5,063 nt of DNA, taken from NCBI GenBank assembly GCA_030601715.1, contig JAUWBL010000095.1:1-5063 (forward strand). The letters are read 5' to 3'. The notes beneath the pieces were generated by a model. It was given only the letters and a program-made list of their open reading frames with translations. It was not told the DNA's origin and did no database searches. Origin of the DNA: Candidatus Geothermarchaeota archaeon (GTDB taxonomy: Archaea > Thermoproteota > Nitrososphaeria > Geothermarchaeales > JAUWBL01). The translations under genes were made by a program, and so were the position numbers. Numbering within the stretch: the stretch's first letter is position 1; each line of letters begins with the position of its first letter. This document shows positions 1-4,788 of this stretch, one piece after another.

Positions 1-158
1 AGAGCATATAGCCCTCTGATCCCAAAAGCGATTTCCTCCTCCCGCGTGTCGGCTAGGTCATAGCCGCGCAACCGACAGATCTCCTGCAGAGAGTGTCTCA
101 AAGACGAAATGCTGGTCTCTACTCTCTTCGGCATTATTCTAAAGAGAACTTTGACCAC
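1..158 (-). CDS. ef1b: Archaeal elongation factor 1-beta (aEF-1B), N-terminal part, cut by window edge
   Basis: Elongation factor 1-beta is the nucleotide exchange factor that reloads EF-1A with GTP during cytoplasmic translation. Reading leftwards from a GTG at 158-156, 52 codons are open to the window edge. The product starts MVKVLFRIMPK, matching the family's first beta strand followed by a 'VMPES'-like turn, and later contains EEIAFGIRGLYAL, which matches the family signature 'EEPIAFGLVAL'. The family is usually about 90 residues, so roughly 35 are missing to the left. The GTG start is supported by a GGAG Shine-Dalgarno sequence at 171-168 that overlaps the stop codon of the zinc-ribbon gene, nine bases upstream. 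No other start lies between that stop and the first conserved strand. The 12-base gap implies cotranscription with the zinc-ribbon gene, a pairing I recall from many archaea. The segment between the strands is less conserved, as is normal. Confidence 0.85.
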   Translation of the reverse strand, partial: MVKVLFRIMPKRVETSISSLRHSLQEICRLRGYDLADTREEEIAFGIRGLYA

Positions 159-170
159 GCAGACGCTCTC

Positions 171-356
171 CTAGGGTCCAACGAAGCCGCAACGGGCACA
201 CGTGTAGTGCCTGACGAACATCCTACACTTCTCGCTCCTCCAAATCACGGCCTCACCGCATCTGGGACAGATGAACTTGACGGATCGTTCGTCTGGAGAG
301 ATCAGCTTCCCGCAGCAACCGCACTTCGGAAGCATGTGCAACAGTTCGTCGCTCAT
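171..356 (-). CDS. Small zinc-ribbon protein (four CPxCG-type motifs, one degenerate), upstream of EF-1 beta
   Basis: This 61-residue protein belongs to the small archaeal zinc-finger family (HVO_2753-like; 'zinc finger domain-containing protein') usually encoded beside EF-1 beta. Family members have four C-x2-C knuckles making two zinc sites and end in CGFxGP; the biochemical role is not settled, and a nucleic-acid or translation link is inferred from context. Here the knuckles are C12/C15 (with an extra C14), C30/C33, S41/C44 and C53/C56, and the end is CARCGFVGP. The first ligand of the third knuckle is serine (AGC, one base from TGC), so one zinc site may be weakened or completed by another residue such as C14. 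The ATG at 356 has GTGAG at 366-362 five bases upstream, and a TATA-like box lies about 45 bases upstream. The stop overlaps the ribosome-binding site of the EF-1 beta gene, indicating an operon. Family assignment is secure; function is not. Confidence 0.88.
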   Translation of the reverse strand: MSDELLHMLPKCGCCGKLISPDERSVKFICPRCGEAVIWRSEKCRMFVRHYTCARCGFVGP

Positions 357-396
357 CTCAACTCACGTGGCCTTGTATGATTTCGAAGGGCTGACG

Positions 397-406
397 CATA
401 AATATG
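397..406 (-). promoter_or_regulatory. TATA-like box for the zinc-ribbon / EF-1 beta operon
   Basis: On the minus strand this reads CATATTTATG, the most TATA-like stretch in the left part of the window, in the 65-base gap between the reductase stop (422) and the zinc-ribbon ATG (356). With the usual archaeal spacing of about 26 bases, transcription would start near 375, leaving a leader of about 20 bases that includes the GTGAG ribosome-binding sequence. The element sits in an interrupted palindrome (GCATA-AA-TATGC, 396-407). It implies that the translation genes can be transcribed independently of the upstream reductase. This is inferred from sequence alone. Confidence 0.5.
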
Positions 407-421
407 CTCTACAGTTCTGTG

Positions 422-1570
422 CTAGGAGCTCAAGCCGAGAATCAGCGACCGCACAACGCTGAGACCCGATTTCAACAGAGCCTTCTTCGACGTGATCCTC
501 AATAGGGATGCGTGGTGGTCCAGCTTTCCTCCCTCCACCAAATCCGGGAGAATTACTTCCTCTTTGATCCAATTCAAAACCTGGTTCAGTTCATCGTTCC
601 CCATCAAACGGAAGAGCCGTCTTGCACTTCTTTGCCAGTCGACCTCCCGTTTCCAGGTGCCCAACCAATTTCTCTGATAATCCGACAAGGCATGCTTGAC
701 GTCAATGAGGGAAGAAGCCTCCAGAAGGGCCTCGGCAGCCAGGTTGGCTGCCATCAAGCCGTATCTTAGACCTCCTCCAGTGGTGGGTTTTGTCTGTCCC
801 GCTGAGTCACCGACAAACGCCGCGTTGCCATCGAAAAAGGGCAACAAGTAGCCTGAGACTATGAGAGGTCCGAAGTACTTTGAAACAACCTGAGCCGAGC
901 CAAACCTCCACATGGTGAACTTCATCAACATTTCTTCGGCCGGGGAAGCCCTCCATGCAGAACCGATTCGCACGACTTCTGAGTTAACGGGAACGCACCA
1001 CAGAAAGAAGTCTGGGTTCCGCCGCTTGTCGACCCAGATCTCCGCTACGTCTCTCTCCATGTCGGTGTCAAGAACATCGAACTGGACCCCGGAGAGGGCC
1101 GAACCTGCCTTGGGTTTTCTTCTGAGGAAGCTCTTGGCTCCGCCGCAATCAATGAGAACGTCAGGCTCTATCTTCCCGTCACTAGCTTTGAGAACGTGCG
1201 GTCGCTGATTGAACTCGATCTCGACCCGTCCACCAAGCTCGATCTCTCCGCCGCCCTTGAGGAAAGACAGAGCCAGCTCTTTGTCGAAGGAAGGTCGGTC
1301 TATTACGAGAGCCCTCACTTCGTCGCTTTTGTAACGTACAACAGCCCCTCCCGGGATGCCCAGCTGGACTCCTCTGAGCCTGGAGACAACTGTTCTCTCC
1401 GGGTCAACCCCGGCCTCTGCAAGGGTTTCACGGCTGATAACACTTGTGCAATGATTCGGGACCCCGATCTCCCTGTGCTCTTCAAACACCGTCACATCGG
1501 CGTCGCCGGAGGCAAGTCTAGCACCCGTCAGCAATCCTGCTGGGCCACCACCCAGAATCCCTACCCTCAA
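422..1570 (-). CDS. Geranylgeranyl reductase family FAD-dependent oxidoreductase
   Basis: This 382-residue flavoprotein belongs to the geranylgeranyl reductase family, which saturates isoprenoid double bonds. In archaea the commonest substrate is digeranylgeranylglycerophospholipid, giving saturated membrane-lipid chains; quinone side chains are also used by paralogs. The N-terminal Rossmann motif is GGGPAG (residues 7-12), with FEEH (29-32) at the end of the second strand binding the FAD ribose. NHCTSVIS (39-46) keeps the family cysteine (C41). The FFLWCVPVNSEVVRIG segment (188-203) fits the substrate-cavity motif (Y/F)xWxFPxxxxxxxG. FVGDSAGQTKPTTGGG (252-267) is the classic second FAD motif. 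Length is normal for the family. The start is TTG at 1570: the only upstream in-frame codons before a stop are GCG GCG AAC, GGTGAG lies eight bases upstream at 1584-1579, and the first beta strand begins at residue 2. It diverges from pth2. The exact substrate cannot be told from sequence. Confidence 0.85.
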   Translation of the reverse strand: MRVGILGGGPAGLLTGARLASGDADVTVFEEHREIGVPNHCTSVISRETLAEAGVDPERTVVSRLRGVQLGIPGGAVVRYKSDEVRALVIDRPSFDKELALSFLKGGGEIELGGRVEIEFNQRPHVLKASDGKIEPDVLIDCGGAKSFLRRKPKAGSALSGVQFDVLDTDMERDVAEIWVDKRRNPDFFLWCVPVNSEVVRIGSAWRASPAEEMLMKFTMWRFGSAQVVSKYFGPLIVSGYLLPFFDGNAAFVGDSAGQTKPTTGGGLRYGLMAANLAAEALLEASSLIDVKHALSDYQRNWLGTWKREVDWQRSARRLFRLMGNDELNQVLNWIKEEVILPDLVEGGKLDHHASLLRITSKKALLKSGLSVVRSLILGLSS

Positions 1571-1578
1571 GTTCGCCG

Positions 1579-1584
1579 CTCACC
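1579..1584 (-). promoter_or_regulatory. Shine-Dalgarno site that fixes the TTG start of the reductase
   Basis: On the minus strand this reads GGTGAG, complementary to the conserved 3' end of archaeal 16S rRNA, and ends eight bases before the TTG at 1570. It contains the in-frame TGA that closes the frame upstream. Together these leave TTG as the only plausible start. Confidence 0.65.
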
Positions 1585-1608
1585 AGCCGGCCCTAGCCAT
1601 GTCCCAGT

Positions 1609-1618
1609 CTCTTAAGAG
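1609..1618. promoter_or_regulatory. Perfect 10-bp palindrome in the divergent reductase / pth2 spacer; possible shared TATA-like element or operator
   Basis: The sequence CTCTTAAGAG is its own reverse complement and lies in the 71-base spacer between the reductase (TTG, 1570) and pth2 (GTG, 1642). Its centre is about 43 bases from the reductase start and 28 bases from the pth2 start. With archaeal TATA-to-start spacing near 26, a leftward transcript would start near 1587 and carry the GGTGAG site. A rightward transcript would start almost on the pth2 GTG, giving a leaderless message. The A/T core is short (TTAA) and unlike an ideal TTTATATA box, so it may instead be a regulator site, or chance. 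Confidence 0.35.
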
Positions 1619-1641
1619 GATCTCTCCCAACCAACATGTAA

Positions 1642-2055
1642 GTGAAAACGGGACTTCAACCCTTGATTCACCTCTCGCGGTGGCGGTCAACTCCGATTGA
1701 AGTACCAAAGCAAGTCATAGCAGTGAGGTCCGACCTCGACATGAGCGTGGGCAAGACGGCGGCCCAGGTCGCTCACGCCTCCCTCTCAGCATACAAGAGG
1801 TGTCTCGAAGAAAAGCCTAACTGGGCCAAAAGGTGGCTCGCCGAAGGGCAAATGAAGATAGTATGCCAGGTGGACGGCGAAGAAGAGATCCAGAAATTGG
1901 AGGACCAAGCTAGGGAGCGAGGCATACCCTCCTCCAAAGTGGAGGATAGAGGTCTCACCGAGGTCCCTCCGGGTACTGTTACGTGCATTGGTCTGGGCCC
2001 GGCGCCCTACAGCGTGATTGATCCTCTAACCAGGTCCCTAAGGCTTCTGAAATGA
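1642..2055 (+). CDS. pth2: Peptidyl-tRNA hydrolase, archaeal/eukaryotic type (Pth2)
   Basis: Pth2 hydrolyses the ester bond of peptidyl-tRNA that drops off the ribosome, recycling tRNA in the cytoplasm. The 137-residue product contains KQVIAVRSDLDMSVGK (residues 23-38), followed by TAAQVAHAS (39-47): the family signature with the invariant GKxAAQxxHA. Later come CQVDGEEEIQKLEDQAR (75-91) and the C-terminal DRGLTEVPPGTVTCIGLGPA (102-121), equivalent to the family's 'DAGxTqxxpGtxTvlgigP'. The family core is about 115 residues, so the first 20 residues here are an unusual basic/hydrophobic extension. No Shine-Dalgarno sequence precedes the GTG at 1642, and the only other in-frame start before the core is TTG at 1663. 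The message may be leaderless, or the true start may be further in. The stop overlaps the truD start by four bases (ATGA), so the two tRNA-related genes are probably translationally coupled. Confidence 0.93.
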   Translation: MKTGLQPLIHLSRWRSTPIEVPKQVIAVRSDLDMSVGKTAAQVAHASLSAYKRCLEEKPNWAKRWLAEGQMKIVCQVDGEEEIQKLEDQARERGIPSSKVEDRGLTEVPPGTVTCIGLGPAPYSVIDPLTRSLRLLK

Positions 2056-3317
2056 ACGTCCCCCCCGAGGACATGGAGCTAGGGCTACTGGTCTACAACA
2101 CCGACACACCCGCCTTAGGAGGCATCATAAAGTCGAGACCTTCCGATTTTCGAGTATCTGAAATAGTACAGCGAACCTTCCTCTCATCCCTTACGACGGA
2201 GAGAGGACCAAAGAAGAACTTCCCGATATTCTTGGCGAAAAGCCGAGGCATTGACGCTTTCCGACTGATGACAAGGGCGGCTCAAGAGTTGAGAGTATCA
2301 CCCAACTCCGTTCGCGTCCTAGGCCTCAAGGACGCCCACGCCGAGAAGGTTCAGCTGCTGGCCCTGAGAACCCACAAGTTCCAAACGCCAAGAGATCGCG
2401 ACTTCCTTACACTCTTGGGATGGACTCCGAGACTGCCAAACAAGAGGCTACTGAAAGGCAACAGATTCCGGATAGTCGTGAGGGAATTACACCCAGACAA
2501 GGAGGAGAGCGACACGATCTCGGGTTTCATCAACCAGATGAGCAAGAGAGGAATCCCGAATTTCTTCGGGCACCAACGATTCGGCCGCCCGAGACGGATC
2601 ACTCACATAGTGGGAGAGATGATCGCTAGGTCACGATTCGAGGATGCCGTCAAGCAATACTTAACGCACACCAACGAGCGAGAGCCTGAGTCGGTTCGCT
2701 GGTGGAGGAGGGAGCTGGCGGAGGCGTGGGACTATAAACGCGCCTTCCGCGAGTCCCCGATGGGGGCAACACACGAGCGGAGGATGTTGGAGGTTTTGGT
2801 GCAGAGGGAAGACTATGTGGCGGCTCTGCGAGCGCTGCCCATATCTCTGCGACGTTTATTCCTTCAGGCTTGCCAGTCTCACCTATTCAATATCGTTCTA
2901 TCGAGGAGAATCGAAAAGGAGCTAGGCATCACCCACCCCCTCAGGGGCGATCTCGTCTATGATCACCGACGGAGAAAGACTGGGTTCTACTCTGATGGGA
3001 GTCGAGAGGAAACGGTCATGCTTCCCCTGGTCGGGTACTCCGGCTACCCCTCCAAGGGCGAGCAGGGAGTCATGATCAAGGAAGTTCTACGGGCTCGCGG
3101 CCTGAGCCCTCGGAACTTCTATGTGGATGCCATGCCCGAGCTAAGTTGCAGAGGCAGCCTAAGGACAGCCGCACAGAGTGTAGAGGAACTCGTACTCCAC
3201 TCAGATTTCGAAGCCGGGGCGTTGACCTGCATGTTCACGCTCGGGAAGGGCAGCTATGCCACGGTCCTGCTTCGCGAGCTTGTGAAACCCGAGAACCCTG
3301 CAGGACAAGGCTTCTGA
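2052..3317 (+). CDS. truD: tRNA pseudouridine synthase D (TruD)
   Basis: TruD converts uridine 13 of tRNA to pseudouridine in bacteria; archaeal and eukaryotic (Pus7-type) members act on uridine 13 or 35 of tRNA. The 421-residue protein shows the family's ordered motifs. GGIIKSRPSDFRVSEI (residues 23-38) is the N-terminal signature. LGLKDAHAEKVQ (90-101) carries the catalytic aspartate D94 and invariant K93. LLKGNRFRIVVREL (133-146) contains the N-x-F motif equivalent to E. coli N129/F131. NFFGHQRFG (170-178) and FTLGKGSYATVLLREL (395-410) complete the set. The stretch between, about residues 180-380, is the TruD insertion domain, at full archaeal length. The N-terminal VPPEDMELGLLVYNTDTPALGG matches the usual archaeal beginning, supporting the ATG at 2052 that overlaps the pth2 stop. 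There is no strong ribosome-binding site, consistent with coupling to pth2. It converges on the L15e gene. Confidence 0.95.
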   Translation: MNVPPEDMELGLLVYNTDTPALGGIIKSRPSDFRVSEIVQRTFLSSLTTERGPKKNFPIFLAKSRGIDAFRLMTRAAQELRVSPNSVRVLGLKDAHAEKVQLLALRTHKFQTPRDRDFLTLLGWTPRLPNKRLLKGNRFRIVVRELHPDKEESDTISGFINQMSKRGIPNFFGHQRFGRPRRITHIVGEMIARSRFEDAVKQYLTHTNEREPESVRWWRRELAEAWDYKRAFRESPMGATHERRMLEVLVQREDYVAALRALPISLRRLFLQACQSHLFNIVLSRRIEKELGITHPLRGDLVYDHRRRKTGFYSDGSREETVMLPLVGYSGYPSKGEQGVMIKEVLRARGLSPRNFYVDAMPELSCRGSLRTAAQSVEELVLHSDFEAGALTCMFTLGKGSYATVLLRELVKPENPAGQGF

Positions 3318-3351
3318 CGGGTCTCTCCGAGTCGCTCAGAAAGGGAAGTCT

Positions 3352-3366
3352 GCTTCTCCTAGAAGC
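3352..3366. other. Small perfect stem-loop in the truD / L15e convergent gap; weak terminator candidate
   Basis: GCTTCT (3352-3357) and AGAAGC (3361-3366) form a 6-bp perfect stem with a three-base loop in the 67-base gap between two converging genes. On the minus strand it lies about 18 bases past the L15e stop and is followed by a pyrimidine-rich run, CTTCCCTTTCT. Archaeal termination relies mostly on T-rich tracts, and no clean T run exists on either strand, so the terminator role is a guess from position. Confidence 0.3.
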
Positions 3367-3384
3367 TCTGTGGGGACAGGGGGA

Positions 3385-3828
3385 CTACAGGGATGGCCCC
3401 AGTATCGGGTCCTTCATTACCACTTCGAACCATTTCACTGAGCCATCTTCCCCTAAGTAGTAGGAACCGAGCAGATCTAGGTTGGGGTGTTTCCTGAGGG
3501 CCCTCTCCTCCGCGATCTTCCCCATGCTCTTGCCCCTCTTGATCTTGGAGATGCCCATCCTCTTCTGTCTCCTGCCCAGCTTGGGAGGAATCTTTCTAAG
3601 ACCTCCACGGCTGACCTTTACCCTCACAACGACAAAGCCCTTCTTCGCCTTGTACCCCAACATTCGAGCCTTGTCCAGCCTGGACGGCTTGACGATCCGC
3701 TGCACCGTCCTGCCGCGCCTCCAACTGGCCCTCAGAGATGAGTAGCGTCTCCTAAGCCTAGGATCGCTCCATATGCGACGCCAAGTATGCCCGATGTGTC
3801 TGTACATCCTTCCCACCGAGGCTACCAT
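3385..3828 (-). CDS. rpl15e: Large-subunit ribosomal protein L15e (short form)
   Basis: L15e is an archaeal/eukaryotic-specific protein of the large ribosomal subunit that binds 23S rRNA. The 147-residue basic product carries the family landmarks: MYRHIGHTW (8-16), KPSRLDKARMLGYKAKKGF (47-65) running into VVVRVKVSRGG (66-76), GRRQKRMG (85-92), and AEERALRKHPNLDLLGSYY (106-124) followed by LGEDGSVKWFEVVMKDP (125-141). Archaeal members such as the Thermococcales protein are about 190 residues and continue with a basic tail containing RGLTSAGKK. Here the protein stops soon after VMKDP, and I found no tail in the frame beyond the stop. Two starts are possible. ATG 3828, used here, has no ribosome-binding site. 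ATG 3807 (residue 8) has GGTG six bases upstream and matches the usual 'MYKYI' beginning. The gene follows serA with a 21-base gap on the same strand, so cotranscription is likely. Confidence 0.93.
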   Translation of the reverse strand: MVASVGRMYRHIGHTWRRIWSDPRLRRRYSSLRASWRRGRTVQRIVKPSRLDKARMLGYKAKKGFVVVRVKVSRGGLRKIPPKLGRRQKRMGISKIKRGKSMGKIAEERALRKHPNLDLLGSYYLGEDGSVKWFEVVMKDPILGPSL

Positions 3829-3849
3829 GCGGTAGCGGTCGCTACTGAT

Positions 3850-4788
3850 TTAAGTTGCCGGAACTCGCTGGTTGGGCTTACTCAGGGCTTCGAGGAGCTT
3901 GTCACAGACGATGAGAGAAGCCTTCCGCTGAGCATCCCTCGTCTGCGCCCCTATGTGGGGCGTGGCAACCACATTCTCCAGAGCGATCAGCGAGGTTCGA
4001 GTGGGTGGTTCAACGTCATACACATCCATCGCAGCGCCGGCCAATCTACCCGTCCGAAGCGCATCTTCAAGAGCTTCTGGATCCACCACTTCACCCCTGG
4101 CCACGTTCACCAAGAAGGCTCCCCGCTTCGTCTTCCGGATAGCTTCGGCATCTATCAGGTGGCGAGTGTCCTCGTTGAGGGGAACGTGAAGGGTTATGAA
4201 GTCTGAACTAGCCAGAAGCTCCTCGAGCGCCACCTGCCTGACCCCTCTCTCGAGGTACTCTCGTCCAATCTCGAGAATCTCATATGCCATGACTTTCATT
4301 CCTATATCCAGCGCAAGCTCACACGTCCTGCGCCCTATTCTCCCGAAGCCCACTATTCCCAGCGTTTTTCCCGACAGCTCGACGCCCACGAGCTCCTTCT
4401 TGAGCCAAGCCCCCTTCTTCATGGAGCGGTCTCCGCGGACAATCCCACGGGCCAGGGCTATCAAGAGACCTATCGTCAGCTCTGCCACGGATTGCGTCAA
4501 GACCTCGGGAGCATTCAGTACCTGAATCCCCTTCTTCCGAGCGTACACGGTGTCTATGTTGTCTAGGCCAACGCCAGCTCTGGCGATTGCCTGAAGGCTC
4601 CTACCTGTTTCAATGACCTCCCTGTCGACGCGCGTTCTGCCTCGGACCACAAGCGCGTGAAACTGATCAACCATCTTCAGGAGTCCGCCGTGTGTTACGT
4701 CGTCCTTGACCAACACTTCGTGTCCGGCCTCGACTAGTCTATCAACCCCTTCTTGGTGAATCGGGTCACAAACCAGGATCTTGGCCAC
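3850..4788 (-). CDS. serA: D-3-phosphoglycerate dehydrogenase-type NAD-dependent 2-hydroxyacid dehydrogenase (no ACT domain)
   Basis: The family oxidises 3-phosphoglycerate to 3-phosphohydroxypyruvate with NAD, the first step of phosphorylated serine synthesis. The 312-residue protein has the split substrate domain (about 1-95 and 280-312) around the nucleotide domain. ARAGVGLDNID (69-79) is the substrate-side signature. GIVGFGRIG (144-152) is the dinucleotide motif, and E170 at the end of the next strand favours NAD over NADP. The catalytic triad is R231 in NVARGEVVD, E260 in DVYDVEPP and H278 in TPHIGAQT. It ends after the dehydrogenase core, so the C-terminal intervening and ACT domains of long SerA proteins, which mediate serine feedback, are absent. 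Start: GTG 4788 is the only start codon after the upstream in-frame stop; a G-rich stretch lies about ten bases before it. Related hydroxypyruvate or glyoxylate reductases cannot be excluded. L15e follows 21 bases downstream. Confidence 0.85.
   Translation of the reverse strand: MAKILVCDPIHQEGVDRLVEAGHEVLVKDDVTHGGLLKMVDQFHALVVRGRTRVDREVIETGRSLQAIARAGVGLDNIDTVYARKKGIQVLNAPEVLTQSVAELTIGLLIALARGIVRGDRSMKKGAWLKKELVGVELSGKTLGIVGFGRIGRRTCELALDIGMKVMAYEILEIGREYLERGVRQVALEELLASSDFITLHVPLNEDTRHLIDAEAIRKTKRGAFLVNVARGEVVDPEALEDALRTGRLAGAAMDVYDVEPPTRTSLIALENVVATPHIGAQTRDAQRKASLIVCDKLLEALSKPNQRVPAT

Noticed and set aside
93..380. Plus-strand open frame of 95 codons over the EF-1 beta and zinc-ribbon genes
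   Set aside because: It lies antisense to two recognisable family members, and its translation has no family-like motif or convincing ribosome-binding site.
1196..1615. Plus-strand open frame of 139 codons opposite the 5' half of the reductase
   Set aside because: It is a shadow of the minus-strand gene, whose FAD motifs are unambiguous.
3482..3745. Hydrophobic plus-strand frame of 87 codons opposite L15e that could look like a small membrane protein
   Set aside because: The hydrophobicity is a by-product of reading the Lys/Arg-rich L15e codons in antisense.
3787..4206. Plus-strand open frame of 139 codons opposite serA and the start of L15e
   Set aside because: It overlaps the SerA catalytic region in antisense and has no recognisable domain.
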